A DNA stretch of 34,108 nt, taken from the NCBI GenBank assembly GCA_031270685.1, contig JAISXA010000230.1, forward strand, positions 1-34,108, read 5' to 3'. A program made the translations under genes and the position numbers. Below, piece after piece: positions 9,263 to 18,573 of this stretch. Under the pieces are notes generated by a model. It was not told where the DNA came from. It worked only from the letters and a program-made list of their open reading frames with translations, and searched no databases. How positions within the stretch are numbered: the stretch's first letter is position 1; each line of letters begins with the position of its first letter. This DNA is from Planctomycetota bacterium. Lineage in GTDB: Bacteria; Planctomycetota; SZUA-567.

Positions 9263-10552
9263 ATGTACGGCATGTACGACAAGCTGAAGTTGCGCGAAAA
9301 GGAGGGGAATCCCATCCAGGTCGGCATTATCGGGGTCGGCCAGATGGGCGCGGAGATAGTGGCCACCATCGGCGAAATGGACGGCATGCGGGCCGCGGTC
9401 ACCGTCGATCTCACGATTGAACGCGCCGCCGCCGCGCACCGCCAAAGCAGGCGTCCGGTGAAAGTGACGGAGACGAACGATCCCGATGCCGCCGCGAAGG
9501 CGGTCGCCGAAGGCGGCGCCGTCGCCGCCACGGATTTCAGCGTCGCCACCCGGCTTCCGCAGGTCGACGTCGTCGTGGACGCGACCGGGTCCGCGGAGAT
9601 GGGGGCGGTCTGTTCCCTGGACGCGATTCACCACAAGAAGCATGTCGTGATGATGAGCGTGGAGTGCGACGTCACCATCGGCCCCATACTGAAGCGCATG
9701 GCCGACGACGCCGGCGTCGTCTACGGCATGGCCGCCGGCGACGAACCCGCCGCCATCATGGAAGTGTGGCGCTTCGCCCGTTCCATGGGCTTCGAGGTGG
9801 TCTGCGCCGGCAAGGGCAAGAACAATCCGCTCAACATCCACGCCACGCCCGACGACGTCCTGGAAAAGGCGAACGCGAGGAGGATGAGCGCCAAGATGCT
9901 TTGCGAGTTCGTGGACGGCTCGAAGACCGCCATCGAAATGGCGGCGGTGTCCAACGCCACCGGACTGGTCCCGGACGTGAGGGGGATGCATGCCGCGAAG
10001 GCCGCCGTGCCGGAGCTTAACCGGGTGTTCGTGCCGAGGAAAGACGGAGGGGTGTTGGAGAGGAGCGGCGTCGTCGATTTCGCGATCGGCGTCCATCCCG
10101 GCGTTTTCCTGATCGTCAAGACCGACAACCCCTGCCTGGTTAACGGCCTGTCGCAGCGCGACATGGGCTCAGGCCCCTATTACACGCTCTATCGCCCCTA
10201 CCATCTCTGTTCGATCGAGGTGCCGTTGACGGCCGCCAATTGCGTCCTGTACGGGGAATCGTCCGGCCATCCCGGACCAAAGCTGATCTCGGAATGCATC
10301 GCCATCACCAAGCGCGACCTCAAGGCGGGAGAGGCGCTTGACGGCATCGGCGAATATTCGTATCGCGGCTCCATAGATCTCGCCGCCACGGCGATCAGGG
10401 AGAACCTCCTGCCGCTCGGGCTCGCCAGGGGATACCGGTTGAAACGGGACGTCGGAAAGGACCGGGTCCTCGCCTACGACATGGTGGAGCTGGACGCGGA
10501 TTCGCCGCTGCGCCAGCTGCGGCGGCTCCAGGACGCCTTGCGGGAGGATTGA
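9263..10552 (+). CDS. homoserine dehydrogenase-like NAD(P)-binding protein with C-terminal SAF domain (COG4091 type, DXR-like/DRL relatives)
   Basis: N-terminal Rossmann motif VGIIGVGQMGAEI, long central domain, SAF-like tail (ITKRDLKAGEALDGIGEYSYRGSI). Confidence 0.7.
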   Translation: MYGMYDKLKLREKEGNPIQVGIIGVGQMGAEIVATIGEMDGMRAAVTVDLTIERAAAAHRQSRRPVKVTETNDPDAAAKAVAEGGAVAATDFSVATRLPQVDVVVDATGSAEMGAVCSLDAIHHKKHVVMMSVECDVTIGPILKRMADDAGVVYGMAAGDEPAAIMEVWRFARSMGFEVVCAGKGKNNPLNIHATPDDVLEKANARRMSAKMLCEFVDGSKTAIEMAAVSNATGLVPDVRGMHAAKAAVPELNRVFVPRKDGGVLERSGVVDFAIGVHPGVFLIVKTDNPCLVNGLSQRDMGSGPYYTLYRPYHLCSIEVPLTAANCVLYGESSGHPGPKLISECIAITKRDLKAGEALDGIGEYSYRGSIDLAATAIRENLLPLGLARGYRLKRDVGKDRVLAYDMVELDADSPLRQLRRLQDALRED

Positions 10553-10553
10553 A

Positions 10554-12080
10554 GTGCGCCTCATGGGATTGGACATCGGCACGACCGGATGCAAGGCGCT
10601 GGTAATCGACGCGGACGGCGGCGCGATCGTCGGCCGTTCTTTCCGCGAATACGGCATGGACGCCGGAACGGACGGCAAGGCGGAACAGAATGCCGAGCAG
10701 GTGTGGACGCTGGCGAAGACGGTCATGCGCGAGGCGCTCGCCGGGGCGAACGTCCCGGAAGTCGCGGCCGTCGCCACGTCGGTCCAGGGGGATACGGTCA
10801 TCGCCGTCGATGCGGACGGCGCGGCTCTCGCTCCCGCGATCCTCGGAATGGATTACCGGTGCCGGGCGGAGCTTCCCGCCGTGGCCGAACGTTTCGACGG
10901 GTTCGAACTGTTCGGGCGGACGGGAATGCGCCCGCACCCGATCAACGCGTTTCTGAAAATGCTGTGGCTTCGCCGCGCTCTGCCCGAGGTGTTTTCGCGC
11001 GCGAAGCGCCTGGTCACCTATTCCGATTTCGTGATGGGCCGCATGGGCTGTCCCGGCGTGATCGACGCCTGCACGGCCAGCCGCACCATGTGCTACCATC
11101 TCGTCGGTTCGGTTTGGGACGGGGAAATCCTAGCCGCGTTCGATTTTCCCGATCGGCTGCTGTCGACGCCGATCCCGCCGGGATCGGCGGCGGGAACCAT
11201 GTCGCGGAGCCTCGCGGACGAGCTTGGCCTGTCGAATCCGCCCGCCGTCGTGGCGGGCGGGCATGATCAGCCGGTGGCGGCCATCGGCGCGGGAGCGGTG
11301 ACCGGCGACATCGCCGTCGCCTCGACCGGAACGGCGGAAGTGCTGTCCAGGACGCTGGACGCTCCCCAACTTTCGCCAGGCATGTATAATAGTTATTATC
11401 CCTGCTATCGCTCGGCGATGAATGGGAAGTACTTCACGTTTTCGCTGAACCACGTCGGCGGTCTGGCGCTACGCTGGTTCCGTGACAACTGGAGCGCCGA
11501 GGAGGCGCGACTGGCGGCGGAAACCGGGCGTGACGCGTACGCGGTCATGGACGACGCGATGCCCGGGGACCCGACGGATATATTCGTCATGCCGCATTTC
11601 AACGGCTCGGGAACCCCGAATTGCGATCTCTCCTCGCGCGCGGCGATCGTGGGCATGACGCTTTCGACCGACCGGCATACGGTCGCGCTGGCGCTGCTCG
11701 AGGGGCTTACCTTCGAACTGCGGATCAACCTCGACCGGATGCGCGAACTCGGCATGGCCACGAGCAGGCTGCGCAACGTGGGGGGCGGTTCGCGGTCCGC
11801 CCGCTGGATGCAGCTCAAGGCGGACATTCTCGGCGTGCCGGTGGACGCCATGCGCGACGCCGACGCCGCCTGCGTCGGAGCCGCCGTTTTGGCCGGCGTG
11901 GGCGCGGGAGCGTTCGGATCGGTCGCCGCGGGCGCCGCCCGGCTGGCGCGGACCGCGCGGACCTTCGAACCCCGGCCCGAACCGGCGCGACGCTACGCCG
12001 GGCGGTTCGAAAAGTACAAAAGCCTGCACGGAACGCTCGCCCCGTTTTATGCCGCGTGCGACGCGAAAGAGGGATCATGA
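10554..12080 (+). CDS. FGGY-family carbohydrate kinase (xylulokinase-like) 1
   Basis: GLDIGTTGCKALVIDADG, VAGGHDQPVAAIGAGAV, NVGGGSRSARWMQLKADILGVPV; GTG start. Confidence 0.88.
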   Translation: MRLMGLDIGTTGCKALVIDADGGAIVGRSFREYGMDAGTDGKAEQNAEQVWTLAKTVMREALAGANVPEVAAVATSVQGDTVIAVDADGAALAPAILGMDYRCRAELPAVAERFDGFELFGRTGMRPHPINAFLKMLWLRRALPEVFSRAKRLVTYSDFVMGRMGCPGVIDACTASRTMCYHLVGSVWDGEILAAFDFPDRLLSTPIPPGSAAGTMSRSLADELGLSNPPAVVAGGHDQPVAAIGAGAVTGDIAVASTGTAEVLSRTLDAPQLSPGMYNSYYPCYRSAMNGKYFTFSLNHVGGLALRWFRDNWSAEEARLAAETGRDAYAVMDDAMPGDPTDIFVMPHFNGSGTPNCDLSSRAAIVGMTLSTDRHTVALALLEGLTFELRINLDRMRELGMATSRLRNVGGGSRSARWMQLKADILGVPVDAMRDADAACVGAAVLAGVGAGAFGSVAAGAARLARTARTFEPRPEPARRYAGRFEKYKSLHGTLAPFYAACDAKEGS

Positions 12081-12093
12081 AACGGAGAAGGTC

Positions 12094-12969
12094 ATGATAA
12101 TGAGCGAGGAAATGTTCGCCAGGATTCCCCATTCCTGCGCTCTCAAAATCCAGGCGGGGTATCCGAACCTGAAGTCGGCGGAGCGACGGGCCGTCGATTT
12201 TCTCATGGCCAACGCCGAGCGCATCGCCGACCTGAACATCGTCGATTTCGCGTCGATGGCCGAGTGCAGCGAGGCGACGGCGGTGCGCATGGCCAAGCGG
12301 CTCGGCTACGAGGGGTATATCGAACTCCGGCGATCCTTCGACCTGCACCGCGATGCCGAGCCGGAGGGCGTCTATCCCGAGATCGATTCGAAGGATCCCC
12401 TGCCGACGATGCTGGAGAAGGTGTTCAATTCCAGCATGTCCTCCCTCGCGGACACGTTGCGCACTCTCGACCTGGGTCAATTCACCAGGGCGGTTGACGC
12501 GCTGGTGGGGTCGGGGCAGATCCTGTTTTGCGGCATCGGCGACGGCGGGGTGGTGGCTCGCGAAAGCTATCTGCGCTGGCTCAAGGTGGGGCATACCGCC
12601 TACGAGTCGCCGGACGCGGACGAGCAGCTGTTTTTCACCACCCGGCTCGGTCCGGGCGACGTCATGCTAGCCTTTTCCCATTCGGGGCGAAGCCGCACCG
12701 TCAACAATGCGGCGAAGCTGTCGCGCAAGCGCGGCGCGACGGTGATCGCGGTGACCAATTATCCCGTCTCGCCCCTGGTGAAAACCTCCGACATCATCCT
12801 CCAGACCGCCGTGTTCGCGACCTTCGCCAACTTCGAGGTCATCGCCAAGCGGCTGGCGCAGCTGTGCATCGTCGAGAGCCTGTTTATCGGCTTTTTGCAG
12901 AAAATGGGAAAGCCGTACCTGAAACGCATGCTCGCCTACGAGGAAAGCGTCAAGCCGAACAAGGTATGA
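12094..12969 (+). CDS. RpiR/MurR-family regulator with SIS domain
   Basis: N-terminal HTH_6 (SAERRAVDFLMANAERIADLNIVDFASMAECSEATAVRMAKRLGYEGYIELRR), C-terminal SIS domain (GIGDGG..., AFSHSGRSRTVNNAAKLSRKRGATVIAVTNYPVSPL). Start could be 12100. Confidence 0.9.
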   Translation: MIMSEEMFARIPHSCALKIQAGYPNLKSAERRAVDFLMANAERIADLNIVDFASMAECSEATAVRMAKRLGYEGYIELRRSFDLHRDAEPEGVYPEIDSKDPLPTMLEKVFNSSMSSLADTLRTLDLGQFTRAVDALVGSGQILFCGIGDGGVVARESYLRWLKVGHTAYESPDADEQLFFTTRLGPGDVMLAFSHSGRSRTVNNAAKLSRKRGATVIAVTNYPVSPLVKTSDIILQTAVFATFANFEVIAKRLAQLCIVESLFIGFLQKMGKPYLKRMLAYEESVKPNKV

Positions 12970-12972
12970 TCC

Positions 12973-14508
12973 ATGCACTTTCTCGGGATCGATTACGGCA
13001 CCGGCGGCGCCAAGGCCACGCTCATCGCCGACGACGGCTCCGTCAAGGGGCATTCCTTTCGCGAATACCCGATCCTCACGCCCAAACCCGGATGGTCCGA
13101 ACACGAGCCCGGCCTGTATTGGGTCTATGCCCGCGAAATGATCCGCGCCATCCTCGACGAAACCGGCGTCGACCCTGGGGACATCGGCGGCGTGGCCGTG
13201 TCCTCCGCCATGCCCTGCCTGGTCATGGTCGACAGAAACGGCGACCCGGTAGGCAAAGCATACAACCTCATGGACCGCCGGGCGGTGCGGCAGGTCGAGG
13301 CGGTGCGTTCGCTCTTCGGCGATCAAAAACTCTTCGCCGTAAGCAAAAACCGCCTGGACGACCATCCGGTCATCGTCAATCTGCTCTGGGAACGCGAAAA
13401 TCGTCCCGGCGATTTCAAGCGCGTCGACAAGGCGCTCACCATCGACGGGTTCGTCGTCCGCAAGCTGACTGGCTTAAGCCGTTGCCACTATTCGGGCGCC
13501 GCCTTTTACGGCGTGGCCTACGACCTTCTCGGGCGGCGCTTCAATCTCGACATGCTTGACGCTCTCGGTCTCGACGCCGGCCTGTTTCCCCGACTCGCCC
13601 GCTGCGACGCGATCGTCGGCGGCATCACCCGCGTGGCGGCGGCGGAGACCGGGCTCGCCCCGGGAACGCCGGTCGCGACGGGGCAGGTGGACTGCAACGC
13701 GGGATGGATCGGCGGCGGCATGATCAAGGAGGGCGACGTCCAGATGAATCTCGGCACCTGCGGCAATTTCGGGATTCTTCACCGCGACGCCAATTTCCAC
13801 GAAAGCATGATCGGCTTCGCCTACACCACCGATTCCGAAAATACCTATATCACCGTACCGACCACGACCACCGGCGGCCAGACCATCCGCTACCTGCGCG
13901 ACAACTACTACCGGTCGGAGAAGAATAACGAGGCGCGCGGGGGCGAAGACGCCTATGAGGTCATCAATCGCGAGGCGGCGAACGCTCCCGCCGGCTGCGG
14001 CGGGCTGGTCGCGCTGCCCTATCTCATGGGCGAGCGGACTCCGATATGGGACGTTCGGGCGCGCGGCGTCGTCTTCGGCCTCAGCCTCAACCATACCCGG
14101 GGCCATCTGGCGCGGGCGATGATGGAGTCGGTGGCCTTTGCGCTGTACGACTCCTTCCGGATAATAAAGTCGTCGGGACGGCCGGTGAATCCGCCGCTGG
14201 TGTTGAACGAGGGAGGGGCGAAAAGCGCGTTGTGGCGGCGCATCATAACCGACGTCTTCGACCTGCCGACCGTCCTGGTCGAACGCCGGAACGGCGCGCC
14301 CTATGGCGATGCGCTTCTTGCCGCCGTCGCGGTCGGCGCATTCAGGGATTTTTCTTTCGCCAGGGAGTGGACGCGCTATATTGATCCCATGGAGCCGGAT
14401 CCGGCGGCGCACCAACTGTATATGGACTATTTCTCCCTCTACAAGTCGCTGTACGAGCATGTGAAAGGCGATTTTCAGACTCTCGCGAAGCTTCGCGACA
14501 AGGATTGA
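12973..14508 (+). CDS. FGGY-family carbohydrate kinase 2
   Basis: GIDYGTGGAKATLIADDGS, GGAKSALWRRIITDVFDLPTVLVERRNGAPYGDALLAAVAVG. Confidence 0.88.
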   Translation: MHFLGIDYGTGGAKATLIADDGSVKGHSFREYPILTPKPGWSEHEPGLYWVYAREMIRAILDETGVDPGDIGGVAVSSAMPCLVMVDRNGDPVGKAYNLMDRRAVRQVEAVRSLFGDQKLFAVSKNRLDDHPVIVNLLWERENRPGDFKRVDKALTIDGFVVRKLTGLSRCHYSGAAFYGVAYDLLGRRFNLDMLDALGLDAGLFPRLARCDAIVGGITRVAAAETGLAPGTPVATGQVDCNAGWIGGGMIKEGDVQMNLGTCGNFGILHRDANFHESMIGFAYTTDSENTYITVPTTTTGGQTIRYLRDNYYRSEKNNEARGGEDAYEVINREAANAPAGCGGLVALPYLMGERTPIWDVRARGVVFGLSLNHTRGHLARAMMESVAFALYDSFRIIKSSGRPVNPPLVLNEGGAKSALWRRIITDVFDLPTVLVERRNGAPYGDALLAAVAVGAFRDFSFAREWTRYIDPMEPDPAAHQLYMDYFSLYKSLYEHVKGDFQTLAKLRDKD

Positions 14509-14513
14509 CCGCC

Positions 14514-15041
14514 ATGAACCCCGAAGACGGATCGAAGGATATCCCCGCTTTTCCCATTACCAACATCGCGCAGATCTGCATTCTCGTCCCCGACCTGGAC
14601 CAGGCCATGAAATCCTTCTGGGAGCGCTTCCGCGTGGGGCCGTGGACCATCTACACCTACCGGAAGCCGTTTGTCCCCAACATGACCCGGAACGGCAAGC
14701 CGGCCGAATACGCCAGCCGCATCGGACTCGCCAACATCGGCCCGCTGCGGCTGGAATTGATTCAGCCGCTCGAAGGCGACACCGTATACGGCGAATATAT
14801 CGCGAAGCACGGATATGGCGTGCAGCATCTCGGCATTTTGACCGATGACATGCGGAAATCGCTCGCCGAAGCCGAGGCGGCGGGACTGCGCATGACCATG
14901 GACGGCAGCGGCTTCGGCCTCGACGGCGACGGGCATTACGCTTACCTTGATACCGAGGATCTGGTGGGCGTCACCCTTGAACTGATCGAACGCCCGAAAC
15001 GCAGGCGTGAGCCGGAAGGCCATTATCCCTCGCGGGCATGA
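14514..15041 (+). CDS. VOC (glyoxalase/bleomycin resistance) family protein
   Basis: ITNIAQICILVPDLDQAMKSFWERFRVGPW ... LRLELIQPLEG...HGYGVQHLGI, paired beta-alpha-beta VOC pattern. Confidence 0.78.
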   Translation: MNPEDGSKDIPAFPITNIAQICILVPDLDQAMKSFWERFRVGPWTIYTYRKPFVPNMTRNGKPAEYASRIGLANIGPLRLELIQPLEGDTVYGEYIAKHGYGVQHLGILTDDMRKSLAEAEAAGLRMTMDGSGFGLDGDGHYAYLDTEDLVGVTLELIERPKRRREPEGHYPSRA

Positions 15042-15886
15042 GAGTCGCCGGAGATCGCCGCAAGCGCGCCCAGCATGCCGAGGAGCGCGTCCCATCCCGA
15101 GGAATGCCCTATCCGGTCGACTCGCGCAAGAAACGGTTTCAACTCGCCTCCGGCGACGGCCCAGGCCAGAAGCTCGTGGAAAACGGCCGCGCCCTGACCT
15201 TTGTCGGCGGCGAGCAGGTGGGCGGCGCTGACGCGGTTGGTGCGTTCTAGGCGCGGGATGACGGATTCGGCGAGCCGGTTCGCGCGGCCGTGAACCGCGA
15301 ATGCCCGGAGCGCGAGCAGTGCGCCGGCGAGGATGTCGTCGCCGCTCGGCGTGAGTCCGGGACCGAGGCCGAGCAGGATTTCGGCCGCGTCGCGGGGGCG
15401 TTCCGCCAGCGCGAGAAGCCCTTTTTGGATTTCGGCGAGAAGGAAGGGGGATATTTCTTCGCTGTCGGTTTTTTTCGGGTGGAGGCACGCCGCGACGAGC
15501 GTACGGGAGGGGGCGGACGTTTTCGCCGCCGCGCGGATGGCGCGATGCGCGGCGCGGATTGCCGTCGGCGCCGCCGCTGGCAAGGATCGGGGTCGCCAGA
15601 CTGCGGCCCCGGTTATCGGAATTGAAACAGCCGCCGACCTCAGCGTTCCGTCGGCTAACGCGAATTTGTCGCCGACGCGCGCGAACCGCCCGGCGTTTTC
15701 CGGCCAAGCGGCGCAATTCAGGTGCAGCGGCCCGGCTTCCCGGAACTCGGAAAGGACGCACAACATTCCGCCCGCGTCGTCGGAGAGGTAGAAGCCGCCG
15801 GCGAATACCGCTGTCGCCGTCAGGCCGCGCCCGTCGAGAAGGGGCAGGGCGATGGCGCCCGCTGAAACGGCGGCGGCGCGGAGCAT
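15023..15886 (-). CDS. allH: DUF2877 protein, AllH-like oxamate carbamoyltransferase subunit
   Basis: DUF2877-type motif LLGLGPGLTPSGDDILAGALLALRAF; coupled to carbamate kinase (TGATG overlap at 15884-15888); context with fdrA/allG/allDE. Confidence 0.75.
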   Translation of the reverse strand: MLRAAAVSAGAIALPLLDGRGLTATAVFAGGFYLSDDAGGMLCVLSEFREAGPLHLNCAAWPENAGRFARVGDKFALADGTLRSAAVSIPITGAAVWRPRSLPAAAPTAIRAAHRAIRAAAKTSAPSRTLVAACLHPKKTDSEEISPFLLAEIQKGLLALAERPRDAAEILLGLGPGLTPSGDDILAGALLALRAFAVHGRANRLAESVIPRLERTNRVSAAHLLAADKGQGAAVFHELLAWAVAGGELKPFLARVDRIGHSSGWDALLGMLGALAAISGDSHAREG

Positions 15887-16842
15887 CAGGGAACCACGTG
15901 AGTGCCCGCCCCCCGGGCGAAGGCCTGGCCGAGGTTTTCCGGGCTGGTGATGATGACCTCCTTGCCGCCCGCCTTGATGAAATCGATGGCGGATTGGATC
16001 TTCGGTCCCATGCTTCCGGCGGGAAACTGGCCTTGCGCCATGTATTCCCCGAGCGCGGCGATATCGACCTTGCCGAGCTTTCTTTCCGCCTCCGTGCCGA
16101 AGTTGACGGCGACCTGCGGGACGCCGGTGGAAATGACGAGAAGATCGGCCCCGAGCTTGTTGGCGAGCAGGCGCGACGCGAGATCCTTGTCGATCACCGC
16201 GTCGACGCCCACATAGCTCCCGTCCGGCTTTTGCAGAACGGGAATGCCGCCGCCGCCGGCGGCGACGATGTTGAAGCCGGAATCCGCAAGGCTGCGCACC
16301 GCGTCCAGCTCGATGATCTCGATCGGCTTCGGCGACGGCACCACCCGCCGCCAGCCCCGGTTGGCGTCCTTTTTCATGGTCCAGTCGGGGTGTTCCTCGC
16401 GTACCTCCGTGGCCTTGCCGTCGTCGTAGAACTCGCCGACGAATTTGTCCGGATCGTTGAACTTGGGGTCATTGGGGTCGACCAGAACCTGGGTGATCAG
16501 GGTGACGGTGTTCGACGGCAGGCCGCGTTTCTTGAGCTCGTTGTGCAGCGCCTGTTGGATCTGATAGCCGATGCCGCCCATGGTGTCCGCGACGCAGGAG
16601 ACCAGCGGGAGGATGTGGAGGCCCGTGTGTCGGCGCGCCATCTCGGCCCTGAGCATCAGGAAGCCGACCTGGGGGCCATTGCCGTGGGTGACCACGACTT
16701 GCCAACCGCTCTCGATGACGTCGGCGATGTGTTTGGTTGTTTCCCGCACCGCGTCGTATTGGTCGGAGACGCTGATCTTTTTGCCGACGATTAACGAATT
16801 GCCGCCGATGGCGATGACCGCCAACTTCTTCTTGCCCGACAT
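15886..16842 (-). CDS. arcC: carbamate kinase (AllK/ArcC-like)
   Basis: AVIAIGGNSL, VVTHGNGPQVG, AAGGGGIPVL, GSMGPKIQSAIDFIKAGGKEVIITSPENL. Confidence 0.95.
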   Translation of the reverse strand: MSGKKKLAVIAIGGNSLIVGKKISVSDQYDAVRETTKHIADVIESGWQVVVTHGNGPQVGFLMLRAEMARRHTGLHILPLVSCVADTMGGIGYQIQQALHNELKKRGLPSNTVTLITQVLVDPNDPKFNDPDKFVGEFYDDGKATEVREEHPDWTMKKDANRGWRRVVPSPKPIEIIELDAVRSLADSGFNIVAAGGGGIPVLQKPDGSYVGVDAVIDKDLASRLLANKLGADLLVISTGVPQVAVNFGTEAERKLGKVDIAALGEYMAQGQFPAGSMGPKIQSAIDFIKAGGKEVIITSPENLGQAFARGAGTHVVP

Positions 16843-16858
16843 GAGCTGCTCCTATAGG

Positions 16859-17054
16859 GTCGACTTTTAAAGGAAATCGGGCCAACCGCCGCGCGATTTC
16901 CTTTAAAGATTCAACCGCTTTCGTTTTAATGGGTTGTTTTTTCGTCAACTCGACCCAAACCCGCGACGTTGCAAAAAAGCGTGGTTGAAAAGAACGCCCT
17001 GAAACTTTGAAGGAAATCAAACAGCGGTTTGTTTGATTTCCTTCAAAAGTCCAC
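16859..17054. repeat. A-family double-hairpin TIR repeat, copy A1 (full length, 196 bp)
   Basis: TIRs GTCGACTTTTAAAGGAAATC / GATTTCCTTCAAAAGTCCAC; flanked by direct repeat TATAGG (16853-16858 and 17055-17060). Confidence 0.88.
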
Positions 17055-18502
17055 TATAGGGGGAAATGGCCATTAACCGGAGTTTCGCAAATTGGGCGTT
17101 CAAACCGCCGAATGCCCAATTTGTAAAAATCGCGATCCTTGCGGCACAAGCGTTTTTTAACCAGCCGTCCATGCTCCAGGTCGCCGATCGCGTCGCCGTC
17201 CCTCGCCACCACCTTGCCGCGCACCAGGGTAAGCGCCGGCAAGCCCTTGCCTTTGAGCCCGACGAACGCCGAATTCCGGTTCAGATACTTGAGCGAATCC
17301 GCCGTGATCTCCCATTCGCGGTCCGGGTCGAGAATCACCAGATCCGCGTCGAGGCCGGGGCGGATCGCGCCCTTCGCATGGTCGAGGCCGAACGCCCTAG
17401 CCGTGGCGGCGGACGCCCTCGCCAAAATAGACGGCGGGCAGCCGCGCTTGACGACGCCCTCCGAGAATACCGCCTGCATGAGGCTCTGGATGCCGGAAAT
17501 GCCGCCCCATGCCCCGAGCACGCCATGGGTCTTTTCGTCCTTTTCGTCGGCGCGGCACGGAGAATGGTCGGAGGCGAGGGAGCCAAGCGTCCCGTCGAGC
17601 ACGTATTCCCATAATTTTTCGCGCGCGGCGGCGCTGCGCAGGGGCGGCGCGCACTTGAGCATTTCGCCGTCCCGGATTACATCCTCGTCGCAGAACGTCA
17701 GGTAGTGGCCGCAGGTTTCGCCGGTCACGCGCACGCCTTCGCGTCGCGCGGCGCGGATGATCTCGGCGACGTCGGGATGGCTGACATGGCAAATATGGAC
17801 GCGGACGCCCATCTCCCTGGCGAGTTCGATGATGGCCCGGGTGGATATGATTTCCGCCGACGGCGGGCGCGAATCCAGGAAATCCCTCCAGGTCGCGTTC
17901 TTTCCGGCGCGTTCCGCGGCTTCCGCCTCACCGGATTTGATGATGTAATAATCCTCGCAATGGAAGCCGCCCAAGCCGTCGAAACGCTTGAGCACGGCCA
18001 TGGCCCGGCGAACCGTCCCCAGGTCGGTGGATGAATAATCCGGCGACACCGGGGCGATGAATGCCTTGAAGGCGACGACGCCCGCCTGGTCGAGCCCCTC
18101 CAGATCGCCCAAATTGGCCGGAACGAGCCCGCCCCAGAAGGCGTAGTCGACATGGCTGCGGCCGGCGACCGCCTTTTCCTTGGCGGCGAAGATTTCGGCG
18201 TTGGTCAGCGCCGGTTCGTTCTGAAGCGGCATGTCGATAATGGTCGTCACCCCGCCCGCCGCCGCCGCCGCGGAGCCGTGCGGGAAATCCTCGCGCCAGG
18301 TGAAGCCCGGGTCGTTTAGATGGACGTGCGAATCGATCATGCCGGGAAAGACGTATTTGCCGCCGGCGTCGATGGTCTCCGCCGCTCCGGCGTCGGCGAT
18401 GTCGCCGATCGCCGCGATCCTTCCGGCCTTGACCAGTATCCCGCCGGCGAAAACGCCGTCTTCGCAAACTATCCGCGCATTGACGATCTTCAGCTCATCC
18501 AT
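17054..18502 (-). CDS. allB: allantoinase / cyclic amidohydrolase
   Basis: Metal ligands DSHVHLNDPG, carboxylysine context GVVAFKAFIAP, CHVSHPDVAEI, LASDHSPC. The last ~34 codons are encoded by repeat B1 and flanking sequence. Confidence 0.88.
   Translation of the reverse strand: MDELKIVNARIVCEDGVFAGGILVKAGRIAAIGDIADAGAAETIDAGGKYVFPGMIDSHVHLNDPGFTWREDFPHGSAAAAAGGVTTIIDMPLQNEPALTNAEIFAAKEKAVAGRSHVDYAFWGGLVPANLGDLEGLDQAGVVAFKAFIAPVSPDYSSTDLGTVRRAMAVLKRFDGLGGFHCEDYYIIKSGEAEAAERAGKNATWRDFLDSRPPSAEIISTRAIIELAREMGVRVHICHVSHPDVAEIIRAARREGVRVTGETCGHYLTFCDEDVIRDGEMLKCAPPLRSAAAREKLWEYVLDGTLGSLASDHSPCRADEKDEKTHGVLGAWGGISGIQSLMQAVFSEGVVKRGCPPSILARASAATARAFGLDHAKGAIRPGLDADLVILDPDREWEITADSLKYLNRNSAFVGLKGKGLPALTLVRGKVVARDGDAIGDLEHGRLVKKRLCRKDRDFYKLGIRRFERPICETPVNGHFPL
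17077..17157. repeat. B-family hairpin repeat, copy B1 (right side truncated)
   Basis: CCGGAGTTTCGCAAATTGGGCGTTCAAACCGCCGAATGCCCAATTTGTAAAAATCGCGATCCTTGCGGCACAAGCGTTTTTT; matches B2 and B3. Confidence 0.85.
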
Positions 18503-18573
18503 GACGGCTCTCCGAAAAATACGCGCCGGGGGGACGAAGCCGCCCTCCCGGGGCCCTGCCGGAAGTCAGGCGC

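Noticed and set aside
16859-17020. Apparently conserved peptide (GRSFQ.RFFATSRVW.ELTKKQPI.TKAVESLKEI.RRLARFPLKVD) encoded in A repeats
   Set aside because: The frame is broken in A2 by an indel and in the 37-125 copy by a stop; conservation is at nucleotide/hairpin level.
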